Positions 33,713 through 42,339 of a DNA stretch of 64,000 nucleotides are shown piece by piece. Origin of the DNA: Gemmatimonadaceae bacterium (GTDB taxonomy: Bacteria; Latescibacterota; UBA2968; UBA8231). Within the stretch, counting starts at the first letter, position 1. Each line of letters starts with the position of its first letter. The DNA lies in the NCBI GenBank assembly GCA_026706075.1, contig JAPOZM010000055.1, positions 1 to 64,000 of the forward strand, written 5' to 3'. A program made the position numbers and the translations under genes. A model generated the notes under the pieces. It worked only from the letters and a program-made list of their open reading frames with translations. It searched no databases and had not been told where the DNA came from.

Positions 33713-34315
33713 TTGAGCAAGCGGGCCATGGACGAGTCAGGCTCGGTCCGGATCGGCCGGCGGATCCACGTGGTCGGAAACAGCTGCTCCGGCAAGAGCA
33801 CCCTGGCGGAACGGCTGGCGGTCGCCCTGCAGGTCCCCTTCGTGGAGCTGGACGCCCTCAACTGGCTGCCGGGCTGGGTGGGTCTGAACGAGACGGACCC
33901 ACAGAGGTTCGCAAGTCTCATGGAAGAGGCGACGGCTGGAGATGGCTGGGTGGTCGCCGGCTCGTACATGAGCTTCTCCCAGCGCGCCTTCTGGCCGCGG
34001 CTGGAGACCGTCATCTGGCTGGATCTGCCCATGCACCTGCTCGTCCGGCGGGTACTCTGGCGGTCGTGGACACGGTGGCGGTCGAAGGAGCTGCTGTGGG
34101 GCACGAATCACGAGCGGTTCTGGCCCCAGCTCAGGGTCTGGAGGAAGGAGGATTCTCTCATCTGGTGGATCGTCACCCAGCACAAGCGCAAGCGCCGCGA
34201 CATGCGCCGCTACATGGCGAAGCCCCGCTGGCAGCACATCCGGTTCCTGCGTCTTGAGTCATCGGCGGCGGTCGAGGGCTTCTCCCGCGCCAATGGCCTG
34301 ACGCCTCAGGAGTGA
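33713..34315 (+). CDS. Adenylate kinase-like P-loop protein (FlaR-type)
   Basis: A 200-residue P-loop NTPase. Walker A is GNSCSGKSTLAE, then VELDALNWLPGW, a GWVVAGSYMSF strand and a helix of Arg/Trp-rich lid sequence (RRVLWRSWTRWRS). This layout matches the 'DNA topology modulation protein FlaR'/adenylate kinase-like family of uncertain substrate. The TTG start at 33713 gives 200 residues; an ATG at 33728 is nearly as good. Confidence 0.8.
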   Translation: MSKRAMDESGSVRIGRRIHVVGNSCSGKSTLAERLAVALQVPFVELDALNWLPGWVGLNETDPQRFASLMEEATAGDGWVVAGSYMSFSQRAFWPRLETVIWLDLPMHLLVRRVLWRSWTRWRSKELLWGTNHERFWPQLRVWRKEDSLIWWIVTQHKRKRRDMRRYMAKPRWQHIRFLRLESSAAVEGFSRANGLTPQE

Positions 34316-34320
34316 GAGAG

Positions 34321-35253
34321 ATGAAACTGTTGTCCGCTGACTCATTCGACCGAGCAAGGACCTTCGTGGTGGAGCAGGGCCGAGAGATGGATCGGCGGCT
34401 TCTGTCCTTTCACTTCGAGGACGGCCCTCCGGCCGCGGTCCTGGAGGAGCTTGCCAACTACCAGAATGAGGACGGCGGTTTCGGCCGTGGCCTCGAGCCC
34501 GATGTCCAGATGCCCGGGTCATCCGTTCTGACCACGACGATGGCGCTGCGCATTCTCAGAGAGGTCAAAGCAACGAGTAGTGACGAGATCGTCCGGAAGG
34601 CACTCGAGTACCTGATGACGCAATATGACTCGTCTCGGAGAGTATGGCCTATCGTCCCGCAGGAGGTGGATGAATTCCCCCATGCGCCGTGGTGGAACTT
34701 CGAGAACACGGCGGAGACCTTCGGCCACTTCCTGGCCAACCCTCGCGCGGAGGTCGTGGGCTATCTGCATCAGTACCAAGAGCTGGCACCTGCAGGTCTG
34801 ACCAGGGAGCTCACGGAAGCGGTTGTGGAGCACATAGCCGGGCTACCAGACGAGATGAACATGTACGATTTCATCTGCTGTGTTCATCTGGTTGAGACGC
34901 CTGACCTGCCGCAACCGTGGAGAGACACCTTGGCGGAACTCCTGACTCGGAGAGCACGATACGTCGTCGCTGGATCGCCCGAGGAGTTGAAGCAACCTTC
35001 TGCCAGGCCGCTCTGGCTGGCTCCCACGCCCACCTCCGTACTGGCAGAGACGCTGAAGAGCGAAGTAGAGATGAACCTCGACTTCGACATCGAGCATCAG
35101 AATCCAGACGGCTCCTGGTCGCCTGCCTGGAGCTGGTATGGCCAGTATCCGGAAGCCTGGGAGCGTGCCGAGCAGCAATGGAAGAGTTGTCTGACCGTCG
35201 AGGTGCTGAAGGCGTTGAGGGAGTTCGGGCGGATTGAAGGCCTTGAGGGGTGA
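34321..35253 (+). CDS. Alpha/alpha-toroid (prenyltransferase/squalene cyclase-like fold) protein, no catalytic motif
   Basis: A 310-residue protein with QW-type repeats (YQNEDGGFGRGLEPD; HQNPDGSWSPAWSW), the mark of the terpenoid cyclase/prenyltransferase toroid fold. The cyclase motif DXDD is absent, so a terpene cyclase reaction is unlikely. A GGAG site sits 8 bp before the ATG at 34321. Small toroid proteins of this kind are common but uncharacterised. It lies between a P-loop kinase and the PLP decarboxylase. Confidence 0.7.
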   Translation: MKLLSADSFDRARTFVVEQGREMDRRLLSFHFEDGPPAAVLEELANYQNEDGGFGRGLEPDVQMPGSSVLTTTMALRILREVKATSSDEIVRKALEYLMTQYDSSRRVWPIVPQEVDEFPHAPWWNFENTAETFGHFLANPRAEVVGYLHQYQELAPAGLTRELTEAVVEHIAGLPDEMNMYDFICCVHLVETPDLPQPWRDTLAELLTRRARYVVAGSPEELKQPSARPLWLAPTPTSVLAETLKSEVEMNLDFDIEHQNPDGSWSPAWSWYGQYPEAWERAEQQWKSCLTVEVLKALREFGRIEGLEG

Positions 35254-35264
35254 GACCCGGCCAC

Positions 35265-36677
35265 ATGGAACGAGAAGACTACCTCCAATGGGCTGAGAGG
35301 GCCGCCCGGTGGGGCGCCGAGTACCTGGCCACGCTCGACGAGCGGCCCGTTCGGGCCCAGACCGCTCCGGGCGAGGTCGCCGCCATGCTTCCCGCGGCGC
35401 CGCCGGAAGAGCCGGTGGACATGGAGACGATCTTCGCCGACTTCGAGCGCATCGTGCCCGGGGGCATGACGCACTGGCAGCACCCCCGCTTCTTCGCCTA
35501 CTTCCCCGCCAACGCCGCGCCCGCCTCGATGATCGCCGAGAGCCTGACGTCGGTCATGGCGGCCCAGTGCATGCTCTGGCAGACCTCGCCCGCGGCTACC
35601 GAGATCGAGACCCGCATGGTCGACTGGATGCGCCAGGCCCTCGGGATGCCGGAGGGTTTCCAGGGGGTCATACAGGACACGGGAACCACCGCCAACCTCT
35701 GCGCCGTCCTGACCATGCGGGAGCGGGCCCTCGGGTGGCGAGGGAACGACTCCGGCGTGGCGGGGGAGAAGCAGCTCCGGGTCTACGCTTCACCGGAGAC
35801 CCACTCGTCGATCGACAAGGCGGTGCGAGTCGCCGGGATCGGGCAGCAGCATCTCGTCAAGGTCCCGACCGATGGCTCCGGGGCCCTCGATCCGCAGGCC
35901 CTCCACGCGGCGATCGAGGCGGATCTCGCTGCGGGTCTCCTCCCGGCAGGGGTCGTCCTGTGCGTCGGGGGCACGTCGATCGGCGCCTCCGACCGACCGC
36001 GGGAGACCATCGAAGTGGCGCGAGAGCACGATCTCTACGTCCACGTCGACGCCGCATGGGCGGGTTCCGCGATGATCTGTCCGGAGCTGCGGGCGTTGTG
36101 GGACGGCGTCGAGGGAGCTGACAGCATCGCCTTCAATCCCCACAAATGGCTCGGTGCTCAGTTCGACTGCACCATCCAGTTCCTCGCGGACCCCGAACCG
36201 CAGGTCCGCACCCTCGGGGTCCGTCCGGACTACCTCCAGACCCTCGGCCAGAGCGGGATCACCAACTACAGCGAGTGGACGATTCCGCTGGGCCGCCGCT
36301 TCCGGGCCCTGAAGCTCTGGTTCCTGCTGCGCGCCCACGGTCTCGAGGACCTCCGCCAGCGCATCCGAAACCACGTCGCCTGGGCCGGGGAAGCCGCCGC
36401 CGCCATCGCCGCGCTGGACGGTTTCCGCCTGACCACGGACTGCCGCCTCTCGCTCTTCACCTTCCAGTACGCCCCCGACGGCGAGGATGCCAACGACGCC
36501 ACCGAGCGTCTGCTCCGGGCGGTCAACGATGACGGCCGCATCTACCTGACCCAGACGGTCCACGAGGGCCGGTTCGTCATCCGCTTCCAGGTCGGGCAGT
36601 TCGACTGCCGGCGGGAGGACGTGCTCTTGGCGGTCGATGTGCTGCGTGAGCTGGCCCATGCGCAGGATGAGCAGTAG
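35265..36677 (+). CDS. PLP-dependent aromatic/group II amino acid decarboxylase
   Basis: A 470-residue fold-type I PLP enzyme. The cofactor lysine is Lys294 in AFNPHKWLG. The Asp that binds the pyridine nitrogen is in YVHVDAAWAGS, and THSSIDKAVRVAG holds the stacking His. The N-terminal HPRFFAYFPANAAPASM matches aromatic-L-amino-acid decarboxylases (tryptophan/tyrosine/DOPA type), which make amines such as tryptamine or tyramine. An in-frame GTG at 35250, coupled to the previous stop, is an alternative start. Followed by a kinase and a methyltransferase. Confidence 0.9.
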   Translation: MEREDYLQWAERAARWGAEYLATLDERPVRAQTAPGEVAAMLPAAPPEEPVDMETIFADFERIVPGGMTHWQHPRFFAYFPANAAPASMIAESLTSVMAAQCMLWQTSPAATEIETRMVDWMRQALGMPEGFQGVIQDTGTTANLCAVLTMRERALGWRGNDSGVAGEKQLRVYASPETHSSIDKAVRVAGIGQQHLVKVPTDGSGALDPQALHAAIEADLAAGLLPAGVVLCVGGTSIGASDRPRETIEVAREHDLYVHVDAAWAGSAMICPELRALWDGVEGADSIAFNPHKWLGAQFDCTIQFLADPEPQVRTLGVRPDYLQTLGQSGITNYSEWTIPLGRRFRALKLWFLLRAHGLEDLRQRIRNHVAWAGEAAAAIAALDGFRLTTDCRLSLFTFQYAPDGEDANDATERLLRAVNDDGRIYLTQTVHEGRFVIRFQVGQFDCRREDVLLAVDVLRELAHAQDEQ

Positions 36678-37233
36678 ACCCCAGTGCATCATCGTCACGG
36701 GCCGCCCGGGATCCGGGAAGACGAGCCTCTCCAGGAAGCTCGCCCGGCGGCTGTGGATGCCGGTCATCAGCCGCGACGAGATCAAGGAGGGCTATGTCAA
36801 TACCCACGGCGTCAAGCACGATCAGCTACCAGCGGAGACCAACGCCGTGGTCTCCGACTTCTTCTTCGAGCTGGTGAACCGGTGTCTTGCCGGCAAGGTC
36901 TCCGTCGTGATCGAGGCCGCCTTTCAGCACAAGGTCTGGGAACCAAGGATGCCCGGGATCCTCGAGCTGAGCCGTCCCTTCATCATCGTCTGCTCCATCG
37001 ACCCGATGGTGGCGGCCAGGCGCCATCTCCAGCGTGGGCTGGATGATCCGAATCGGGAGTTCTACCACGGCGACAGGCGCGTTGAGGTATACAGGGAGAC
37101 AGGCGAGATGGCGCCCCCGGGCGAGTATGCGGAGCCGGACTTCGACGTGCCCACGATTCATGTCTCGACAGAGGGGGAGTACTCACCCGGCATGGATGAG
37201 ATCGTGAAACGAATCCGAGGACCTGAGGAATGA
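36667..37233 (+). CDS. AAA/P-loop kinase-like protein
   Basis: A 188-residue P-loop protein with Walker A GRPGSGKTSLSRK and a DExx-like VISRDEIKEG. It shows a strand VSVVIEAAFQ and a lid region with RRHLQRGLDDPNR. Similar to zeta-toxin/chloramphenicol phosphotransferase-like small-molecule kinases in length and motif order; the substrate is unknown. The start overlaps the end of the decarboxylase gene by 11 bp (an ATG at 36658 is the alternative), and its stop overlaps the methyltransferase start (ATGA). Confidence 0.75.
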   Translation: MSSRPQCIIVTGRPGSGKTSLSRKLARRLWMPVISRDEIKEGYVNTHGVKHDQLPAETNAVVSDFFFELVNRCLAGKVSVVIEAAFQHKVWEPRMPGILELSRPFIIVCSIDPMVAARRHLQRGLDDPNREFYHGDRRVEVYRETGEMAPPGEYAEPDFDVPTIHVSTEGEYSPGMDEIVKRIRGPEE

Positions 37234-37967
37234 CTACGGAGTGGTGGAACACCTTCTTCGCGGGCCACTGGCTGGACGTCCAAAGAGAAGCGCGGGCCGG
37301 GCGCACCCCGGACGAGGTGGACTTTCTCGTGCGCGTGCTCGACCTGAAGCCGGGATCCCGGGTCCTCGATGTGCCTTGCGGCAACGGCAGACTGGCGATT
37401 CCGCTGGCTGAGAGGGGATGCAGGGTAACCGGTGTCGACATCACGACAACCCTGCTTCAGGAGGCTCGATCCGCTTCAGAGGAAGCGAATCTCGATCTTG
37501 AGCTTGTCGAGACGGATATGAGGGACCTGCCGTGGAGCGAGAGATTCGATGGGGCATTCTGCTTCTGGGGCAGCTTCGGATATTTCGATGACGACGGGAA
37601 CAGACGGTTCCTCGAAGCGGTGCATCGGGCTCTGAAGGCCGGTGCGCGTTTTGCTCTGGATATCCCCAATATCGCGGAGACGATACTGCCAAGACTCGAG
37701 CTCCGCCGTTGGACCAGGGCAGGCGAAACCCTTGTGCTGGAGGACTGGAACTACCGGCACACGGAGGGCCGCATCGACATTGAGTGGACCCTGATCGCGG
37801 ACGGGGTCACCGAGACCAGGACGAGCTCCATGCGGGTCTACGGATTTCGCGAGTTGACCCTTCTCTTTGCCGAGGTCGGTTTCGAGGTGTGCCATGCCTA
37901 CTCGTCACTCGATTGCGAGCCCTATGAGCTGGGGACACGTGCCTTCTTCGTCGTGAGAAAGAGGTAG
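37230..37967 (+). CDS. Class I SAM-dependent methyltransferase
   Basis: A 245-residue methyltransferase. Motif I is VLDVPCGNGRLA, the acidic ribose-binding residue is in VTGVDIT, and motif II/III positions are in LVETDMRDLPW and FDGAFCFWGSFGYF. It is a small-molecule-type methyltransferase without an RNA- or DNA-binding domain. Translationally coupled to the kinase gene upstream. With the amine-forming decarboxylase nearby, N- or O-methylation of an amine product is conceivable but not shown. Confidence 0.88.
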   Translation: MTTEWWNTFFAGHWLDVQREARAGRTPDEVDFLVRVLDLKPGSRVLDVPCGNGRLAIPLAERGCRVTGVDITTTLLQEARSASEEANLDLELVETDMRDLPWSERFDGAFCFWGSFGYFDDDGNRRFLEAVHRALKAGARFALDIPNIAETILPRLELRRWTRAGETLVLEDWNYRHTEGRIDIEWTLIADGVTETRTSSMRVYGFRELTLLFAEVGFEVCHAYSSLDCEPYELGTRAFFVVRKR

Positions 37968-38001
37968 TGGCTCCGAGATCCGGCGCCGCCTTGGAGAGGT
38001 G

Positions 38002-38469
38002 ATGAACATCCGCCACAGAGCTTACGCGTACATCACGAATGGAAGTCGCCTGCTCCTCTTCACCCACCCCGAGGCACCGGAGGCCGGCATCCAGGTTCCA
38101 GCCGGGACGATTGAAGCCGGCGAGACTCCCGAGAGTGCCGTGATGCGGGAAGGGAGGGAGGAGACCGGTCTCACCCAGCTCAGGCTCGAGCGGTTTCTGG
38201 CACAGGATACCCGGGACATGCGGGATTGGGGGAGTGATGAGTTGCAGTACCGCTGGTTCTTTCACTTGTCTGTAGAAGGGCCAACGAAGGAAACCTGGCG
38301 CCATGGGGAATTTGCGGAGGACGGATCTGTCATCCATCCCTTCGACTTCTTCTGGGCGGAGTTGAACGCGCTTCCCGAACTCACGGGCAACAATGGGGAC
38401 AAGATCGAGTTGCTGCTGGAATCGATGGAAACTCGCAGGAGGGGAGGCCGTCGGTCACCCCGGAGATAG
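38002..38469 (+). CDS. NUDIX hydrolase
   Basis: A 155-residue NUDIX protein. The box is GTIEAGETPESAVM, then REGREETGL, preceded by GIQVPAGTIE. The first Glu of REUXEE is Gly (REGREE), a minor departure. A GGAGAGG site precedes the ATG at 38002. Third NUDIX enzyme in this operon-like run; unlike the other two it is preceded by a 34-bp gap. Confidence 0.85.
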   Translation: MNIRHRAYAYITNGSRLLLFTHPEAPEAGIQVPAGTIEAGETPESAVMREGREETGLTQLRLERFLAQDTRDMRDWGSDELQYRWFFHLSVEGPTKETWRHGEFAEDGSVIHPFDFFWAELNALPELTGNNGDKIELLLESMETRRRGGRRSPRR

Positions 38470-38476
38470 GACGAGC

Positions 38477-39415
38477 ATGCTGCTGACAGCCGCACAACTG
38501 GACGAGTTCAAGGCCGAGGGGGCGGTCCCGGTGCCGGGACTCGTCCCTCCCGACGTGCTTGCGGGATGGCAGGCGGAGTTCCGCCGCGCCTGCTCCGCCG
38601 ACGGCGTCGACCTCGACGACCCGGCCACCTGGCCGGCCGGGCGGTACGCGCCCGAGGGCGGGTGGCCCAAGCTGAGCCCCTGCCTCTACGACCTGCCGAA
38701 CCTCCAGTCGATCGTGGAGCAGCTTGGCGGCGGCGCCTTCGCCCCCTCCCACCCGGCGGGGAAGCCGTGGTCGCCGCAGGTGCCGATGACGCGGGTGATC
38801 CTTCCGAGCGAGCCGGGCACGGAGTGGGCCCCGCCTGTCGACGGTCACCTGGATGGCTACGCGACCGGCTGGGGCGGCGGGTTCATGGCCTTCTTCGTGG
38901 TGCTGCTGTGGGACGTGAGCAGCCCCAGGGGCGGCGGCACCGCGTACTGGCCGAGGTCGCACCTGGCGAACCACCGCTACTTCCTCGAACACCCGGAGCG
39001 ATTCGACGGCTCGTACCTCTTCACGGAGCCGGTACGCAGCGGCGGACACCGGGCGATCCTGGAAGGGGACACGCGCGTGGGCGAGGTGGAGTGCATGACC
39101 GGCCGGGCAGGGGACGCGCTGCTGTTTCACGGCCTCACGACCCACGTCAACTCGACGAACGAGGCGGGGTCACGGCAGCCGCGGGTGGCCCAGTTCGCGC
39201 GCTACTCCCACAGGAAGATGCGCGAGCAGGCGCCGATGGTCATGTTCCCCGACAAGGACGGCAAGCCCTGGTCGCCCCCGCCGCGGGGCAAGGACTCGCC
39301 TGAGGAAGTGACTGGGACAGGTTTCCTGCCGCCCGATCACCCGGGGCGGAAGCTGGAGCGCTACGACGTACCGCAGAACCTCTGGAAGTACTGGGGTCCC
39401 GCTCTCAACACCTGA
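38477..39415 (+). CDS. Phytanoyl-CoA dioxygenase (PhyH)-family protein
   Basis: A 312-residue Fe(II)/2-oxoglutarate oxygenase. The HxD pair is His124/Asp126 in VDGHLDGYATG, the distal His is in FHGLTTHVNS, and the 2-oxoglutarate Arg is in SRQPRVAQFARYS. Gly-rich strands (GWGGGFMAFFVVLLWDV) form the double-stranded beta-helix. It starts 7 bp after the NUDIX gene, and its codon use is more GC-biased than the genes before it. It may have been joined to the cluster rather than belonging to it. Convergent with another PhyH gene 20 bp away. Confidence 0.88.
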   Translation: MLLTAAQLDEFKAEGAVPVPGLVPPDVLAGWQAEFRRACSADGVDLDDPATWPAGRYAPEGGWPKLSPCLYDLPNLQSIVEQLGGGAFAPSHPAGKPWSPQVPMTRVILPSEPGTEWAPPVDGHLDGYATGWGGGFMAFFVVLLWDVSSPRGGGTAYWPRSHLANHRYFLEHPERFDGSYLFTEPVRSGGHRAILEGDTRVGEVECMTGRAGDALLFHGLTTHVNSTNEAGSRQPRVAQFARYSHRKMREQAPMVMFPDKDGKPWSPPPRGKDSPEEVTGTGFLPPDHPGRKLERYDVPQNLWKYWGPALNT

Positions 39416-39435
39416 CTCCGCGCAGCGGGTTCGCC

Positions 39436-40284
39436 CTACGCCGGCGGCGGATGCCGGCCGCCGAGCAGCTGGTCCAGGCTGCTGCCGGCGGGCGGGCGCT
39501 CGTCCTCCGGGACCGGGACTGCGTTCATCCAGCCGAATCGACGGTAGGCCCAGTCCACCGCGTACTGTGACTGCATCAGGTACCGGGTGCGGCCGGAAGT
39601 GTTCGGGGCCCCACGGTGCCAGCACTGCGGATCCTGCAGGTAGATGTCCCCCGCCTTGCAGAACACGGACACCGGACCGCGCCCCTCGAACTCGGGATTC
39701 TCCGGGTCGTTGGGGTCCCTCCCCGAGAGGTGGCTTCCCGGGACGTACTGGGTCGGCCCGTGCTCGAACCGATCGATGTCGGTGAGGGCCATCTGCACCG
39801 TGATCCACAGCACCGGCGGCGGGATCCGGGGGTCGTGGCGGGGCACGTCCTCCGGCACGGGGAAGTGGACGGAGCCGTCCACGTGCCATCTCTCGATGGC
39901 CACGCCGGTCTGGTTGCGCAGCACGTTCTGGCCGCAGAACCGGCAGTTCGGTCCGACCACCGCCTCGGCCAGGCTCAGGATGGGCTCGCGAGGCAGCATG
40001 TCCCGGAAGATCGGGTCCAGGGCGATCGTGCCCCGCAGGATGAAGGGCTTCCGGTCGTCGCCGCGGGTCATCTGCACGTAGCGGCGATCGTGCAGTTCGA
40101 GGTCCTCCACTTCCGCGAGCCGGGGATCGTCGAGCAGCTCGTCCGTCCTGTCCCGCAACGCCTGCATCTCACCTTCCTCGAGCACGCCGGGGACGTGAGC
40201 GAAACCGTCCCTGCGGAAGGCGGCGACGATCTCCCGCGTCTTCTCCTCCGAGAATGGCTCGCCGGACTGGATCGGAGTTGTCAT
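39436..40284 (-). CDS. Phytanoyl-CoA dioxygenase (PhyH)-family protein
   Basis: A 282-residue Fe(II)/2-oxoglutarate oxygenase with His134/Asp136 in ERWHVDGSVH and the distal His and Arg in QCWHRGAPNTSGRTRYLM. A GAGGGGGA site lies just before the ATG at 40284. It faces the other PhyH gene tail to tail, but the sequences differ enough that they are not a simple inverted duplication. Confidence 0.9.
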   Translation of the reverse strand: MTTPIQSGEPFSEEKTREIVAAFRRDGFAHVPGVLEEGEMQALRDRTDELLDDPRLAEVEDLELHDRRYVQMTRGDDRKPFILRGTIALDPIFRDMLPREPILSLAEAVVGPNCRFCGQNVLRNQTGVAIERWHVDGSVHFPVPEDVPRHDPRIPPPVLWITVQMALTDIDRFEHGPTQYVPGSHLSGRDPNDPENPEFEGRGPVSVFCKAGDIYLQDPQCWHRGAPNTSGRTRYLMQSQYAVDWAYRRFGWMNAVPVPEDERPPAGSSLDQLLGGRHPPPA

Positions 40285-40391
40285 CTATCCCCCTCGGGAC
40301 TCGGCCCCCCTGCTCACACTCTGTGCGCTCTTCCTGCCTCTTCGCGTGAGGGTATGCCGACGCTCCTGGTTCGGCAACTACGCGCGTGGCA

Positions 40392-40997
40392 TTACTCCGC
40401 CAGCGGCAGCAGCATGCCGTCCTCGCCCCCGATCATCTCCGCTGCCCCCGTGAAGAAGTCCCGTCCAACCAGGGCCGCGGCCACGGCGTCGAGCTCGTGT
40501 CCGCTCAAGCCGGCCCGCAGTCCACGCACTCCCAGACGGGCCAGGCCCCTGCGCAGCGCCTCGCGGTCGTGCTGCTGCCGGGGCAGTCCCCACACGTCGA
40601 TGGCCCCGCCCGGGTAGCACTCCACCGGCACCAGACCCTCCGTCTCGATCTGAGCCTTGAGCCTGAGCCCGCGCTCGGTGAGCATACGCATCGGTCCCAG
40701 GGTGATCGGGAAGAAGCGGATCCCCCGCCGCTGCAGCTCGCGGTCGCATGGCCGGAAGTGTTCGCCGTTGCGGTCGCCGATCTCGCGCCGGCCCGGAGGC
40801 AGGCTGAGGGGCGCGTCGATCGGCACGAGATCGGGGCCGGCTGCGCGGACGAGGTCCAGGATCTCCGTGTCGTCGAAGGCGAGCTGCGTGCGGGCGCGGT
40901 CCCCGGTGAGGATGCAGATGCCGGTCGGTCTCGCGGGCGAGCCGGCCAGGTCGATGCCGGCGATGGCCCAGTGGCTGGATGGGATCGGAGTTGTCAT
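40392..40997 (-). CDS. DUF429-family predicted nuclease-like protein
   Basis: A 201-residue protein with AIAGIDLAGSPARPTG (RNase H-like first strand with Asp) and VPIDAPLSLPPGRR. RPCDRELQRRGIRFFPITLG and VECYPGGA also belong to the DUF429 family, which is predicted to have an RNase H-like fold and perhaps nuclease activity. The ATG at 40997 was chosen because upstream residues have no protein character. Divergent from the AAC(3)-like gene. Confidence 0.82.
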   Translation of the reverse strand: MTTPIPSSHWAIAGIDLAGSPARPTGICILTGDRARTQLAFDDTEILDLVRAAGPDLVPIDAPLSLPPGRREIGDRNGEHFRPCDRELQRRGIRFFPITLGPMRMLTERGLRLKAQIETEGLVPVECYPGGAIDVWGLPRQQHDREALRRGLARLGVRGLRAGLSGHELDAVAAALVGRDFFTGAAEMIGGEDGMLLPLAE

Positions 40998-41116
40998 TGT
41001 ATGGCAGTGGTGTCGAGGGTTGCTCAAGGATAGTCCCGGCTCGTGGTCCCGGTCACGGTGGATGCATACGTTCTGTTCGGACCCCGGACCCCCGCGGCGA
41101 TCCCGGCACACCAATC

Positions 41117-41923
41117 GTGCAGAAGCTCGTTTCAGAGACGGAAAGCCCCGCCACGGTGGCATCGCTGAAGGCCGATCTCGGCGCCCTCGGCGTGACACCG
41201 GGCATGGTCGTGCTGGTCCACTCCTCCCTGAGCGCCATGGGCTGGGTCTGCGGCGGACCGGTGGCCGTCATCCTCGCCCTGCAGGAGGCCCTGGGTCCGG
41301 ACGGGACCCTGGTCATGCCCACCCACTCGAGCGATCTGACCGAGCCCAGCCGGTGGGAGAGCCCGCCCGTGCCCGAGTCGTGGTGGCCGATCATCCGCCA
41401 GAGCATGCCGGCCTTCGACCCGGACCTCACACCGACCCGCTCCATGGGCGTCATCCCCGAGACCTTCCGCAAGCAGAAGGGCGTCCTCCGCAGCGACCAT
41501 CCCCACGTCTCGGTCAGCGCGCGCGGCCCCCGGGCGCAGGAGATCACGGCCGACCACTGTCTGGCCAACGGCCTCGGCGAGGACTCGCCCCTCGGGCGGC
41601 TCTACGATCTGCGCGCCCACGTCCTGCTCCTCGGCGTGGGGCATGAGCGCAACACCTCCATGCACCTGGCCGAGTACCGCGCCGACTATGCCACCAAGCG
41701 GACCATCGAGGACGGCGCGCCGGCCGCCACGGGATGGATCGCCTTCTCCGAGTTCGAGACCGACAGCTCCGACTTCGATCGGGTCGGCGAGGCCTTCCTG
41801 CAGTCGGAGGCGGGCCACGCGGTCCGCCGCGGCCGGGTCGGTCTCGCCGACAGCCAGCTGATGCCGCAGCGGGACCTGGTGGACTTCGCGGTCTCCTGGC
41901 TGGAAGAGAACCGGACGAGCTGA
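41117..41923 (+). CDS. Aminoglycoside N3-acetyltransferase AAC(3)-family protein
   Basis: A 268-residue protein of the AAC(3)/YokD family. Conserved segments are LGVTPGMVVLVHSSLSAMGW, DGTLVMPTHSSDLTEP, TPTRSMGVIPETFR, the acetyl-CoA/catalytic region HPHVSVSARGPRA and LLLGVGHERNTSMHLAEY. Members acetylate the 3-amino group of 2-deoxystreptamine aminoglycosides, but many environmental homologues have other roles. The start is a GTG at 41117 with no obvious ribosome binding site; a GTG at 41156 is possible. Its stop shares a base with the next start (TGATG). Confidence 0.88.
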   Translation: MQKLVSETESPATVASLKADLGALGVTPGMVVLVHSSLSAMGWVCGGPVAVILALQEALGPDGTLVMPTHSSDLTEPSRWESPPVPESWWPIIRQSMPAFDPDLTPTRSMGVIPETFRKQKGVLRSDHPHVSVSARGPRAQEITADHCLANGLGEDSPLGRLYDLRAHVLLLGVGHERNTSMHLAEYRADYATKRTIEDGAPAATGWIAFSEFETDSSDFDRVGEAFLQSEAGHAVRRGRVGLADSQLMPQRDLVDFAVSWLEENRTS

Positions 41924-42339
41924 TGCCGGATCGGGATTTCAGCCGAACCTGGTATCACGGCTCCCAGCAGGAACTCACCCGACTGCGGTCGGGCAGCTCG
42001 ATCACCCAGAGCCGGGACGTGGCCAAGGCCTTCTCCCACAGACCCTCACTCCTCTCGATGTCCGACGAGAGCCTGAAGCACGACGGCGCCACTCCGGGGT
42101 ATCTTCACGTCGTGGCCGAGGAGATCGCTCCGGACGACGTTCGTCCGCACCCTCACCCGGTCAACGCCGCCCGCTGGGAGTGGCTGACCCGCCGGGAGCT
42201 GAGGCTGGAGCTCGTCGAGCGGACGGAGGTGACGGAGGAGGAGAGCCTGACCGATGAAGAGGTCGCGGAGTTGAGGCGGAAGCAGGAGGAGAGGGGGGAG
42301 GAGTCGTTCGCGGATGGAGCCGCGAAGGACTCGCCATGA
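41923..42339 (+). CDS. Small protein with ADP-ribosyltransferase-like features
   Basis: A 138-residue protein beginning MPDRDFSRTWYHGSQQELTR. The 'YHGS' strand, the GYLHVVAEEI strand and the Glu-rich C-terminal helix give a faint likeness to small ADP-ribosyltransferase folds (Arr type). No full H-Y-E catalytic set can be assigned. Coupled by TGATG to the AAC(3)-like gene, so a joint role in modifying small molecules is possible. Otherwise unrecognised. Confidence 0.5.
   Translation: MPDRDFSRTWYHGSQQELTRLRSGSSITQSRDVAKAFSHRPSLLSMSDESLKHDGATPGYLHVVAEEIAPDDVRPHPHPVNAARWEWLTRRELRLELVERTEVTEEESLTDEEVAELRRKQEERGEESFADGAAKDSP

Noticed and set aside
34321-35253. Squalene-hopene or terpene cyclase
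   Set aside because: QW-like repeats are present, but the DXDD catalytic motif is missing and the protein is too short.
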